Notes under the pieces: generated by a model
Database searches by the model: none
What the model saw: the letters and a program-made list of their open reading frames with translations, nothing else
Told to the model about the DNA's origin: nothing
From: Pontibacter russatus
GTDB lineage: Bacteria > Bacteroidota > Bacteroidia > Cytophagales > Hymenobacteraceae
Direction: 5' to 3'
Assembly (NCBI RefSeq): GCF_009931655.1
Contig: NZ_CP047984.1
Span: forward strand, 1,178,001 to 1,242,000
Length of the DNA stretch: 64,000 nucleotides
Position numbers and translations under genes: made by a program
Shown here: positions 26,825 to 36,327 of the stretch, in pieces
Layout of the letters: each line of letters opens with the position of its first letter
Position numbering within the stretch: the stretch's first letter is position 1

Positions 26825-28342
26825 CTAGCTCTCGCTGTCCCATAGCGTCAGGGCGGTGCTGCCGTCTTTGTTCAGCAGCAGCAGGGTGTAGATGCCGGCC
26901 TCTTTCGTAGCCACCTCCACGCGATAGGCGTTCAGGTCCGGATGCTTCAGCAGGTCTACCCAGCCTTTCTGTATATCGGCCACCACCAGCGGAAAGCCTG
27001 TTTTATATACCGGCTCCCGGATGTTCAGTTTCGCCAGCCCCGCCTGTATCTCCGGCAAATCGGTGAACAGGCTCCAGAGCAGGCCGCTGCGGTAATTCTC
27101 CAGCATCGCCACAACCGGTCCCTGGTCAATGGCCAGGTGGTCGGGGGAAGTCCAGTTGCGGGCTTTGTTATGGGCGTCTTTCAAACCATATTCCCCGATA
27201 AGCTGAGGCCCCAGCGCGTTATAAAAATGGCGCAGCGCCTGCATGCTGTAGTAGGGTGTGTAAGGAAAAGAACCTAAAGCCGCCGTGGGCGCCACCGTGC
27301 CGTTGTCGTTGCCGGGGTGATGGGCCATATAGCCTTCCGGATCGTCGGAGGCGGTGAGGCCCCAGAAGCCCTCCGAGTAGCGGTAATCTTTAGGAGCGGA
27401 GAGGAGGCAGTAAGAGCGGTTGGCCATGGTGTGGTTCAGGTTCTGCAGCCAGTAATTGGTGTAGGCATCCTCCATTTGCCGCGGATCCAGGCTAAGGAAA
27501 GAATAATGGGCGAAGAACAGCGGACCGCCGTAGGTCGGCCCCATGTTGAGTATATACCCCTCATAGTTCATCGGGAAGCCAAAACTGGGCTGCACCCAAG
27601 CCTTTTGGTACACCTCCGCCCCGATAGGGTGTGTGGGAGAGGAAAGCGCCAGCACGTATGTAATAAGCGCCTCATTCCAGCCGCGGATGGGCATGTTCAT
27701 CTCCCAGGCATAATCCGGGCTCCAGTGCCAATACAGCAGGCCGTCGCCCCTGGAGGCATACCAGTCCCACTCCACCGTTTCCCACAGTTCCGTAATCCTC
27801 TGCCGTAGCGCTGCCTCTTCGCCTGCTCCGTCAAAATAGGCACGTGCAGTCAGCAGGCCGTTTATCAGGAAGGAAGTTTCTACCAAATCGCCCCCGTTGT
27901 CTTTGGCGCTGAAAGCGATGGCCCTGCCGGTGCTGCCGTTCATCCAGTGGCTCCAGGCCCCGTGGAAGCGGTCGGCGGCGCTTAGAAAGTCAGTCAGTTT
28001 GTGTAGCCGCTCCACCGCCTGTTCCCGCGTTATCCAGCCACGGTGTACCGCCACGATAATCGCCTGCACCCCAAAGCCTGTTCCCCCGCTTGTCACGATG
28101 TCCCCGGACCCGGTTCGCTCGCGGGCCATGCCGGAAGCCGGGTGGGCGTAATCCCAGAAATACCGGTACGTGCTCTCCTGCACCTTGTCCAGCAGTTCCC
28201 TGTCGGCAGCGGTTGAGGTGGGAACTGTGGGGGCGTCAGGTGTTGCATTTCCAGGCGTTGGCCGGGTCACCTTGTCGTCGTCACAGGACAGCAGCGTGCA
28301 GAGCAGCAGGATGAAGCCGTACCAAAGCTGTTTTTGTTTCAT
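26825..28342 (-). CDS. GH144-like glucanase lipoprotein with in-frame amber stop near the C-terminus
   Basis: 505 residues from the ATG at 28342 with lipoprotein signal (LWYGFILLLCTLLSC), paralogous to the gene at 25279: STYRYFWDYAHPASGMARER, TSGGTGFGVQAIIV, LLYWHWSPDYAWEMNMP, and HLAIDQGPVVAMLENYRSG. The frame ends at TAG (26825-26827), but the same frame continues for 36 more codons (GSGLQAVTFGADALPGEYML ... GVYLH) to a TAG at 26714-26716, completing a C-terminal beta-strand segment. The likely ancestral codon is CAG (Gln). This is a nonsense mutation, a sequencing error or readthrough. The catalytic domain is intact. Confidence 0.85.
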   Translation of the reverse strand: MKQKQLWYGFILLLCTLLSCDDDKVTRPTPGNATPDAPTVPTSTAADRELLDKVQESTYRYFWDYAHPASGMARERTGSGDIVTSGGTGFGVQAIIVAVHRGWITREQAVERLHKLTDFLSAADRFHGAWSHWMNGSTGRAIAFSAKDNGGDLVETSFLINGLLTARAYFDGAGEEAALRQRITELWETVEWDWYASRGDGLLYWHWSPDYAWEMNMPIRGWNEALITYVLALSSPTHPIGAEVYQKAWVQPSFGFPMNYEGYILNMGPTYGGPLFFAHYSFLSLDPRQMEDAYTNYWLQNLNHTMANRSYCLLSAPKDYRYSEGFWGLTASDDPEGYMAHHPGNDNGTVAPTAALGSFPYTPYYSMQALRHFYNALGPQLIGEYGLKDAHNKARNWTSPDHLAIDQGPVVAMLENYRSGLLWSLFTDLPEIQAGLAKLNIREPVYKTGFPLVVADIQKGWVDLLKHPDLNAYRVEVATKEAGIYTLLLLNKDGSTALTLWDSES

Positions 28343-28362
28343 CCACACAGGAAACAGGGGTT

Positions 28363-28393
28363 TAAAGTATGGAGCCTCTGGCTCCATACTTTA
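28363..28393 (-). terminator. Hairpin between susD and GH144-like gene
   Basis: Perfect 14-bp stem (TAAAGTATGGAGCC / GGCTCCATACTTTA) with a 3-base loop, 9 bases after the susD stop. It probably attenuates the transcript so that susCD is made in excess of the downstream enzymes, or stabilises the susCD mRNA. Confidence 0.7.
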
Positions 28394-28401
28394 TATATGA
28401 A

Positions 28402-29868
28402 TTAATAGCCGGGGTTCTGGGTAAGCACGCCCTCGCTCAGGCTTATCTGCTGCTGCGGGATGGGCATCACCTCGTTCACGCCATCCTTAAATTGCTTGCC
28501 CTGCGCGCGCAGCACCTCACCTGCCCGGCCCTGGCGCACCAGGTCGAAGAAGCGGTCTCCGTTCTCCAGGGCCAGTTCCACGCGGCGCTCATGCCAAATG
28601 ATGTTCCGCAGCTCCTCCTGTGTGGCAGACGCAATCGGCTCAAGCCCGGCCCTTTCGCGCACCCTGTTCACCGACTCCAGCGCTTCCTCTATCATCCCCA
28701 GTTCGTTGGCCGCCTCCGCGTGCATCAGCAACACCTCGGCAAAGCGCAGGATGCGGATGTTCTGGTCTTTGGCATAACCGCACTCCGTTGTGACCGAACC
28801 CGGCACATAGGCCTTCTGGTTATAGCGTGGGTTGGGGACTGTCTCTTTTATTTTGTCACCGGCCGGCGTCACCTCTCCGCGGAAGAGGATAGTTGCTTCC
28901 ATGCGCTCATCCCCTTCTTCAAAGGCGTTCACAAGGTCCTCGGTCGGCTCCACAAAGCCCCATCCGAACTGCTCCCGCACGCCCTGCACCTCGGCCCATT
29001 GGCTGTTGGAGGCCCCGCAGTTGCCGGGGATGGTCATGGCCTGTATCTCGAAGATGGACTCGATGTTGTTCTCCCCGGAAAGCGTGAAGATATCTGCATA
29101 ACTTGGCGTCAGCGAGTAGCCCATGCTCATTACTTGTTCCGTCAGGTTCAGCACCTCCTGCCAGTTCTCCTGGTAGAGTTGCACCTTGGCCAGCATCCCC
29201 AGCGCAGCTCCCTTGGTGGCACGGCCCACGTTGGCCGCATCGTAACTGACGGGCAGCACTGCCGCGGCCTCCTGCAGGTCGCTGATGATAAAGTTATAAA
29301 CCTCTTCTTTAGTTGCTCTCGGCGGGTTGGCCTCTTCCAGCGTCTCTGGCAATTTCGAGACAATCGGCACGCCGCCGAATACCCGCACCAGGTTGAAGTA
29401 GTGGTAGGCCCGGATAAACTTGGCCTCGGCCAGCAGGCGTGCTTTCAATTGCTCGTCCATCTCTATATCCGGCACATTCGCCAGCACCTGGTTTGTGAGG
29501 TTAATCCCCTGGTACTGCCCCACCCAAAAGCCGTTCAGTTGACCTTCGGTGGAGGTCACGGTAAAGTCATCGAAATCATCCAAGAAGCCGGCATCGCCGG
29601 GCACGCTTCCCTTTTCAGCGTTATCAGAAGTAATGGTGCTGACAGCCAGCCAGGCGAATGCGATGTTGTTCCACTCCCGCAGGTTGCCGTACATGGAGTT
29701 CACTGCCTCTAAAGCGTCCTGCTGCGAGTTAAAAAAGTCAGAAGCGCGCCCGCTGCCCTCCGGCTCTACGTCCAGAAACGAGTCATCGCAGGCACCCAAA
29801 CCACCCAAAGCAAGCGCACACACCAACACCAGCGACCGACGTTTTGTGTTATAGAATATATTTTTCAT
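28402..29868 (-). CDS. susD: SusD/RagB family nutrient-binding outer membrane lipoprotein
   Basis: 488 residues from the ATG at 29868; lipoprotein signal SLVLVCALALGGLGAC. SusD-type TPR fold with FFNSQQDALEAVNSMYGNL near the N-terminus, AKFIRAYHYFNLVRVFGGVP, and the C-terminal RFAEVLLMHAEAANELG and WHERRVELALENGDRFFDLVRQG motifs of the family. It caps the SusC pore and binds the incoming oligosaccharide at the cell surface. Preceded by susC with a short gap; a hairpin follows. Confidence 0.93.
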   Translation of the reverse strand: MKNIFYNTKRRSLVLVCALALGGLGACDDSFLDVEPEGSGRASDFFNSQQDALEAVNSMYGNLREWNNIAFAWLAVSTITSDNAEKGSVPGDAGFLDDFDDFTVTSTEGQLNGFWVGQYQGINLTNQVLANVPDIEMDEQLKARLLAEAKFIRAYHYFNLVRVFGGVPIVSKLPETLEEANPPRATKEEVYNFIISDLQEAAAVLPVSYDAANVGRATKGAALGMLAKVQLYQENWQEVLNLTEQVMSMGYSLTPSYADIFTLSGENNIESIFEIQAMTIPGNCGASNSQWAEVQGVREQFGWGFVEPTEDLVNAFEEGDERMEATILFRGEVTPAGDKIKETVPNPRYNQKAYVPGSVTTECGYAKDQNIRILRFAEVLLMHAEAANELGMIEEALESVNRVRERAGLEPIASATQEELRNIIWHERRVELALENGDRFFDLVRQGRAGEVLRAQGKQFKDGVNEVMPIPQQQISLSEGVLTQNPGY

Positions 29869-29889
29869 ATATAACTTCATTCTGTTTCA

Positions 29890-32859
29890 TTAAAAAGTTA
29901 CGTTCACACCCAAGTTGTAAGTAGCCGAGAGCGGGTACACGTTTGAGTCGATACCCGCGTTGAGCGGGCTGCCCCCTACTTCCGGTGAGAAGCCGTTGTA
30001 ATCGAAGATGGTAACGGGGTTCTGCGCGTTCAGGAAAATTCGGGCGGTCTGCATGCTCCACTTGCCCACCAGGTCGGTAGGGAGGTTATAACCCAGCTGC
30101 AGGTTCCGGAGCCGGATATAATCCCCTTTCTCCACGTACCAGCTGTTCACATCCAGGTTGGAGCCAGCCAGGTTGGCAGATGGGTACGTGTTGGAGGTAC
30201 CCGCCCCATGCCAGCGGTTCTCGAAGAAATCTGCATCGTAGTTCTCGTTACCAAAACGGACGTTGCGGTTGGCGTTGTATATATCCACATCCGCCACCCC
30301 CTGAATATCTACCTGCAGGTCGAAGTTCTTGTACCTGAAACCGGTGTTGATGCCGTAGAAGTAGCCAGGGTTCGGGTTGCCCAGTATCACTTTATCCAGG
30401 CTGTTGATGAGGCCATCGTTGTTCTGATCTCTGTAGATGAAGTCGCCGGGCTTCGCACCTGGCTGTGCAGAGCCCGCCACATCCCCCTCTGTCTGGAAAA
30501 TGCCGTCTACCACGTACCCATAGAAAGAGCCAATCGGGTCGCCGATGCGGGAGACAGAGGCCAGGTTGCCGGCCACGCCTACACCACCCGAAAAGAGTTC
30601 GTTGTTACCTGTCGCGAGCGCGGTCACCTCATTTCTGTTTGTTGAGAAATTCACCCCCACGTTGTAACTGAAATCAGTTCCGGCTTCATCCTCCCAGCCA
30701 GCGACAAACTCAAATCCTGTGTTGCGGAAGTCAGCAAAATTGCCCCGGAGAACGCCACTGGAATACCCTTGTGTACCGAGTTGTGGCGCATCAAAAATGG
30801 CATCCTTCGTCTCTTTGTTGTACCAGTCAGCCTCCAGGGTCAGGCGGTAATCCAGAAAGGCCATCTCCACGCCTATATCCGTCTCGTTCACAACTTCCCA
30901 GAGGAGCCTGGGAGGCACTGCTGTCGTTATGTTTCTTCCAACGTAGGGAGTATTACTGAAGATAGCCGCATAACGTGGGTCATTATTGACGGGTACGATG
31001 AAGAGCCCGGTTGGAACCCCCTCGTTCCCCAGTTTTCCCCAGCTGGCTCTCAGTTTCAGGTTATTAAAAATCGTCTGGGTGCTCATGAATGGCTCTTCCG
31101 TCACAATCCAGCCCAGCCCGATGGAAGGGAAGTAATCCCAGCGCTCGTCTGCGGGGAACTTAGAGGAGGCGTCGTAGCGCAGCGTGCCCGTGAACAGGTA
31201 GCGATTTTTGAAGCTGTAGTTTACCCGTCCGAAGTAGGACAGGAAGGTAAACCTGTCGCCCCTGTTCTCAATAAAGAATGTCTCTGGGTCGCCCAGGCTC
31301 AGGTACAGGTTTGCCTCCGATTCAAAAGGCACGTCGTTGGCCCTTCCCAGGAAAAGCTCCTCCCGGTCTTCCTGGGCAGATGTACCCAGCAATGCCGTCA
31401 CCTCATGGTCGCCAAAAGTCTTGTCGTAGGTCAGGGTGTTCTCAATCAGCCAGCTGGACGATTTGGTCCTGGACTTGTTGAGCAGGCTGCGCTCAGCAAA
31501 CTGTATTGTCGTCAGGGAGTCCTGCGATACGTAGTTCCGGTACTCGTTGATGCCGTAGTTGAGGCCCAGGCTAGTGCGGAAGGTAAAGTTCTCCAGGAAT
31601 TGCACCTCCCCGAAAACGTTGCCCGTCATCTGCTGCCCGCCCGATGTCTGGTTGAACCAATCGAGAGTCGCCTGGGGGTTGGCAAAGTTGCCCACACCTA
31701 TATCAGCCGGATCGCCGTAGTTGCCATCCGGCCTGAAAACAGGGAGAACGGGAGGCGCCACATAGGACTGGTAGAAAATGCCACCCGGTATATCCTTGGA
31801 ATCGTAGTTGTAAAAAATGCCGCTGTAGCCTACCTTTATATTGTCAGTGATGTTTAGGTCCGTCTGCAGGCGGGCTGTTATGCGTTCGTAGTCATGGCCT
31901 TCCACAATGCCCTGCTGATTCAGGTAGCCCGCGCTGGCGCTGTAGGTCACTTTCTCGCTACCGCCGGACACAGATACCTGGTGGTTGTGAATTTTGGCGG
32001 TGCGCAACACCTGGTCATACCAATCGGTGGAGGGGGCATTTGGGTCAACCAACTCTGAACCCACCTTTTCATTGACAAGCGTGGCATACTGCCGGGCGTT
32101 CGCCATCTCCAGTTTGTTCGTCACGCGCTGAATTCCCACAAAGCCGTTGTAGTTGACGCGCATATCTCCGGCCGCTCCGCGCTTGGTAGTCACCAGCACC
32201 ACCCCGTTGGCAGCCCGCACGCCATATATGGCCGCGCTGGAGGCATCCTTCAAAACCTCCATCGACGCAATGTCTGCCGGGTTCAGGAAGCTCAGGTCAT
32301 CCACAAAGGTACCGTCCACCACATAGAGCGGTTCCACTTTGCCATAGGCCGAGCCCGTACCCCGGATGCGCACCTGCGGCGAGGCTCCCGGCGCGCCGGA
32401 GTTGGTTATCTGCACGCCGGCCACTTTGCCCTGCATGGCGCTCACCGGGTTCTGAGAAGCCTGCCGGGCTATCTCCTCCCCTTCCACAGATGAGATGGAG
32501 CCGGTTATATCGCGCTTCTCCTGCGTACCGTAGCCCACTACCACCACCTGCTCCAACTGCTGGGCCGAAGTCCCCAGTTGAATCTCGATTGTAGTCTGTC
32601 CGTTAATGGGCGTCTCTGTCCGTTCGTAGCCGAGGTAATCCACCACCAGCGTTCCGGTGGGCGGAGCCGTAATTGTAAAATTTCCAGTCGCGTCTGTCTG
32701 CGTGCCGAGGGTTGTCCCCTTCACGGCCACCCCGGCGCCGATGAGGGGATCGCCGGTCGCTGCATCCGTCACGGTGCCCTGCACCGTTATGTCACCCTGG
32801 GCATACAGCGAACCAACATTCAGCAGACACATCCACAGTAGTAAAATGTATTTCTTCAT
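29890..32859 (-). CDS. susC: SusC/RagA family TonB-dependent outer membrane receptor
   Basis: 989 residues: signal peptide, a carboxypeptidase-D-like N-terminal extension (ITVQGTVTDAATGDPLIGAG), plug domain beginning EQVVVVGYGTQEKRDITGS with ASQNPVSAMQGKVAGV and IRGTGSAYGKVEPLYVVDG, then a beta-barrel ending ATYNLGVNVTF. Imports oligosaccharides with energy from TonB. No STN domain is visible, so no anti-sigma signalling; regulation is likely by the propeller/LuxR protein upstream. Cluster content suggests beta-1,2-glucan as substrate. Confidence 0.93.
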   Translation of the reverse strand: MKKYILLLWMCLLNVGSLYAQGDITVQGTVTDAATGDPLIGAGVAVKGTTLGTQTDATGNFTITAPPTGTLVVDYLGYERTETPINGQTTIEIQLGTSAQQLEQVVVVGYGTQEKRDITGSISSVEGEEIARQASQNPVSAMQGKVAGVQITNSGAPGASPQVRIRGTGSAYGKVEPLYVVDGTFVDDLSFLNPADIASMEVLKDASSAAIYGVRAANGVVLVTTKRGAAGDMRVNYNGFVGIQRVTNKLEMANARQYATLVNEKVGSELVDPNAPSTDWYDQVLRTAKIHNHQVSVSGGSEKVTYSASAGYLNQQGIVEGHDYERITARLQTDLNITDNIKVGYSGIFYNYDSKDIPGGIFYQSYVAPPVLPVFRPDGNYGDPADIGVGNFANPQATLDWFNQTSGGQQMTGNVFGEVQFLENFTFRTSLGLNYGINEYRNYVSQDSLTTIQFAERSLLNKSRTKSSSWLIENTLTYDKTFGDHEVTALLGTSAQEDREELFLGRANDVPFESEANLYLSLGDPETFFIENRGDRFTFLSYFGRVNYSFKNRYLFTGTLRYDASSKFPADERWDYFPSIGLGWIVTEEPFMSTQTIFNNLKLRASWGKLGNEGVPTGLFIVPVNNDPRYAAIFSNTPYVGRNITTAVPPRLLWEVVNETDIGVEMAFLDYRLTLEADWYNKETKDAIFDAPQLGTQGYSSGVLRGNFADFRNTGFEFVAGWEDEAGTDFSYNVGVNFSTNRNEVTALATGNNELFSGGVGVAGNLASVSRIGDPIGSFYGYVVDGIFQTEGDVAGSAQPGAKPGDFIYRDQNNDGLINSLDKVILGNPNPGYFYGINTGFRYKNFDLQVDIQGVADVDIYNANRNVRFGNENYDADFFENRWHGAGTSNTYPSANLAGSNLDVNSWYVEKGDYIRLRNLQLGYNLPTDLVGKWSMQTARIFLNAQNPVTIFDYNGFSPEVGGSPLNAGIDSNVYPLSATYNLGVNVTF

Positions 32860-33068
32860 AAGCTGTTTTATTATATATAGGTAGTAGGTTGAGTGTCAAA
32901 TCTCCGGATAAAAGCGGGCGGCGGCAAAAAAGCCACCTCTACAAAGCCACATCAGGGTGAATATTCTGCGGCAGCGGCGTGTGAGCAAGCACTTTGAAAC
33001 CGTGGTGTAGGTTATTGGATTGCCCTTTCATATATACGCTGCGTAAACCACCTGGACTGAAGAAAGAC

Positions 33069-33101
33069 AAAAAAAAGCCCCCGGAGCAGCGTATCCGGGG
33101 G
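33069..33101 (-). terminator. Rho-independent terminator of the propeller/LuxR regulator gene
   Basis: An 8-bp stem (CCCCCGGA / TCCGGGGG) with an 8-base loop, then on the minus strand a run of T (the A-rich ACAAAAAAAAG at 33067-33077 on the plus strand). It lies about 35 bases after the stop of the 33136-36060 gene and separates it from susC. Confidence 0.85.
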
Positions 33102-33135
33102 TAATGAGAGGTAATGATGTGGTAAAAGAGAGGTG

Positions 33136-36060
33136 CTACAGCCCCATAAAGAACTCGACGAGGTTCTTGTCGTGCTCCATATTTAGCTTCTTGCGCAGCC
33201 GGTAGCGGCGCAGTTCCACGCTGCGCACCGTGATGTTCAGCAGCGAGGCAATCTCTTTACTGCTCATGTTCATGCGCAGGTAGGCACTCAGTTTAAGGTC
33301 GTTCGGGGTGAGTTCGGGATAGCCCTCTTTCAGCTTTTTGAAGTAGTTTTCGTGGGCCTCGTCAAAGCTGTTCTCAAACCGGTTCCAGTCGTGCCGGTCG
33401 CCCATGCCCTCGTCTATGATCTTTTGTATTTTCCGGAGCCTGGCGGCAGGCAGCCTGTTGCCGTCCGCGTCCTCCAGTTTGTGCATCTCCACCCGTATAT
33501 TCTGCAACAGCTCGTTCTTGTACACGATGTTCAGGGCGGTGCTGGCCAGTTCGCGGCTCTTGCCCGAGAGCTCCGACCGCAGCTGCTCATTGCGCAGCTT
33601 CACCAGTTTCTGCTCGTGCAGCAGGGCCTCCCGCTTCAGGTGCTCCTGCTTCTCCTGCTCCAGCTTTTGCTCGATCCGTGCCTTGTCGCGCTGCAGCTTC
33701 AGGTAATACAGCTTCCGGAGCAGCAGCGCCAGCAGGGTCGCCAGCACGGCGTAGGCGAGGAAGGCCCAGGTGGTGGCGTACCACGGCGGCAAAACCGTGA
33801 AGGTATATATGGCCGCCTCCGCCAACTGGCTGCCGTCTACCCGGGCCCGCACCTTAAAGGTGTATTCGCCGTGCGGGAGATTCGAGAACTCCTTCTGGGC
33901 CGCCCCGCCCCAGGCAGACCATTGGCTGGAGTACCCCTCCAGCAGGTACTGGAACCTGACGTTCGCCTGATGGAAGAGCGGCAGGGAATATGCAAAACGA
34001 ATGTTATTGCGGTCGAAAGGCAGTTCCAGCAGGACGCCACTGCTGCCCCTGTCGCTGATGGCTGTGGCCCCGTCGGTAGTGTTCTCGATTCTGCGGATGA
34101 GGACGGGCGGCAGATCCGGTTGCGGCTGCCGGGTGCCGCTGCTGTACACCACAAAACCATCGTCGATGCTGATGAGGTAGTCGGAGGCGCGAATCCGGCT
34201 GATGTTCTCGTATTCCTGCACCATGCGCCCGTCCAGGATGCGGAACTGGTTGGTGTTGATGGTCAGTTCTCCGCCACTGCCGAAGTCCACCAAGGCCACC
34301 TTGCCGTGGTTGATGAACCAGTAGGTGTCTTTGTCGGCGGGCAGGATGCGGTTGGAGGAAGCAAAGCTGCCTAGCTTCGTGTTGAGCTCCTGGTAAGGCG
34401 AGAACCGGTTGCTGACCTCATCAAACACGTAGAACCCGGCACCGGAGGAGAACAGGAGGCGGTTGAAGAGGCGGGAGATGTTGATTTTGTAGTCGGTCGG
34501 CAATCCGCTGGCTTTGCCATAGTTGCTGCTCTCCTTCACCCTTCTCAGGTCATTGCTCAGCGTCAGCCGGAACAGCCCCTTGTAGGCGTGGCTCACCCAG
34601 ATGTTGCCGCTGTTGTCCTGCTCCACGTAGCGCGACGGGCCGCTGAACCCCTCCACCCTGTGCCACAGCGCCCAGTTGCCGCTGCCGTCTTTTTTGTAGA
34701 GCACCAGCCCGTTGTAAGTGCCCTGCAGCAGGTAGTCGGGGTCCGAGAGCAGCTTGCCGATCACCCAGCCGCCCTTGGCGTCCGACACTTTCACCAGTTT
34801 GTCGCCCTCTACCCGGAAGGTGCCGTCGTTGTGGCCGCAGAGCAGTTGCCCGTCAATCAGCGAAAGGTCCCACACCTGCCCCTGTGACCCTGGAATCATC
34901 CGGAAGTCGAGGTTCTGGAACAGGGAAACGCCGTCCGGGGTCCACGCGCTGTAGAACAGCCCCTGGTTGGTGCCCAGGTATATTTTATTGTCGTGGATGA
35001 TGCTGGCGTACACCGTCCCGAACCGGCCGCCCTTGTCGAAATAAAAGTAAAGCGGGGAATCGATCTCTATATGGTCGATGCCGTTGTCGAGCCCCAGCCA
35101 CAGGTTTTGCATTGGGTCGGCATAGAGGCTCAGCACCGTGTTGTTCTGCAGCCCGCTGGACTTGTCGATTTTCTGCACCACGTTCCCGGCCGTGTCCACT
35201 ACCACCACGCCCTTCAGGATGGTGCCATACGCGAAGCGGCCGTTTTGCAGGCGCACGCCGTTGTTGAGCTGGTTCTCCTTCAGAAAAGTGTTTGCCTGGT
35301 TTTGCCAGGGCTTGAGGAAGTGGCCGTCATACAGAAACAGGCCATCCCGGTTGGTGCCTATCAGGAAAGTTCCCATCCGGAAGGGCAGCACCGACAGCAC
35401 ACCGGATGCACCGGGCGCGCCAGCCGGGGCAATCAACTCCAGCTTTTTGTTTTTCAGCTCATACAGCCCCTTCGATATTACCTCCACAAAGTACCGGTCT
35501 CCGGCCTTGAGCAGGAACAGGAAGGGGGCCTCCGCCCGCACGACCTCCATCCTGCCGTTCTCATATATAAAGATGCTGGCAAACGACTGGAAAAGCACCC
35601 GGTCGCCGTCGGTGTATATCTTCCAGACTTCGTCTTTAAGCGCAAATTCCGGTGGCACCAGGTCGGTAAGGGAGGTATACAGGAAGCGCCCTTTGCTGTT
35701 GTAGCCCCAGTAGCCAATCTCCCCGAAGGCCCCTGTATAAATACGCCCCTTGTTATCAGCGGCCACCGCGCGCACCGTCAGGTTGTGGGGCATCGGGTAC
35801 AGTTGCCAGTGGTTGCCGTCGTAGGCCAGCAGGCCGATGGAGTTGCCATAGTACATCACACCGTCAGGTCCCTGCGTGACAGACCAGTTCTGGTTGCCAG
35901 CCTGGTAGGTGTGCTTCGTGAAGTTCTGCACGTACGGGAAACCAGTGCTGGGCACGCCCTCGGAGGCAGCAGCAAGCGGCGGAAGGAAGCAGGGAAGTAA
36001 ACACAAGATCAGCAAAAAGACTGGCCTGAAGCCGGTATGATTTACACGTACTGCAACCAT
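33136..36060 (-). CDS. Propeller/YYY-domain transmembrane regulator with LuxR-type HTH
   Basis: 974 residues: signal segment (FLLILCLLPCFLPPLAAA), two-component-regulator-type propeller repeats (ADNKGRIYTGAFGEIGYW, ADPMQNLWLGLDNGIDHI, QDNSGNIWVSHAYKGLFRL), a Y_Y_Y domain (about 640-720, GYSSQWSAWG), one TM helix (WAFLAYAVLATLLALLLRKL), a coiled coil rich in K/E/L/R, and a C-terminal LuxR-like helix-turn-helix (LRMNMSSKEIASLLNITVRS). It lacks histidine kinase domains, so sensing and DNA binding are joined in one membrane protein. Upstream of susC in the same direction, so probably the locus regulator. Confidence 0.88.
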   Translation of the reverse strand: MVAVRVNHTGFRPVFLLILCLLPCFLPPLAAASEGVPSTGFPYVQNFTKHTYQAGNQNWSVTQGPDGVMYYGNSIGLLAYDGNHWQLYPMPHNLTVRAVAADNKGRIYTGAFGEIGYWGYNSKGRFLYTSLTDLVPPEFALKDEVWKIYTDGDRVLFQSFASIFIYENGRMEVVRAEAPFLFLLKAGDRYFVEVISKGLYELKNKKLELIAPAGAPGASGVLSVLPFRMGTFLIGTNRDGLFLYDGHFLKPWQNQANTFLKENQLNNGVRLQNGRFAYGTILKGVVVVDTAGNVVQKIDKSSGLQNNTVLSLYADPMQNLWLGLDNGIDHIEIDSPLYFYFDKGGRFGTVYASIIHDNKIYLGTNQGLFYSAWTPDGVSLFQNLDFRMIPGSQGQVWDLSLIDGQLLCGHNDGTFRVEGDKLVKVSDAKGGWVIGKLLSDPDYLLQGTYNGLVLYKKDGSGNWALWHRVEGFSGPSRYVEQDNSGNIWVSHAYKGLFRLTLSNDLRRVKESSNYGKASGLPTDYKINISRLFNRLLFSSGAGFYVFDEVSNRFSPYQELNTKLGSFASSNRILPADKDTYWFINHGKVALVDFGSGGELTINTNQFRILDGRMVQEYENISRIRASDYLISIDDGFVVYSSGTRQPQPDLPPVLIRRIENTTDGATAISDRGSSGVLLELPFDRNNIRFAYSLPLFHQANVRFQYLLEGYSSQWSAWGGAAQKEFSNLPHGEYTFKVRARVDGSQLAEAAIYTFTVLPPWYATTWAFLAYAVLATLLALLLRKLYYLKLQRDKARIEQKLEQEKQEHLKREALLHEQKLVKLRNEQLRSELSGKSRELASTALNIVYKNELLQNIRVEMHKLEDADGNRLPAARLRKIQKIIDEGMGDRHDWNRFENSFDEAHENYFKKLKEGYPELTPNDLKLSAYLRMNMSSKEIASLLNITVRSVELRRYRLRKKLNMEHDKNLVEFFMGL

Positions 36061-36327
36061 TTCCTTCTTTATATCTACAATATTACAAAATTAGCCATAC
36101 AGGCAGCATCCGGTTCTGCCCAAATAAATGCCTGCTACCCCGGAAAGCCTGTTATCATCCTTCGACTGACAAGCTCTGTATAAACCAAAGCAGGCATATA
36201 AATATTGCCTGGGCCGCACTGCTCTAAGATTGCCCTCAAACGCCTACGCACCTTTCCGGCAACCGCCCCGCCGCATGGCCGTTAGCAGAAAGAAACTTTA
36301 CGATTCATCTACTCCGAAACAAACACG

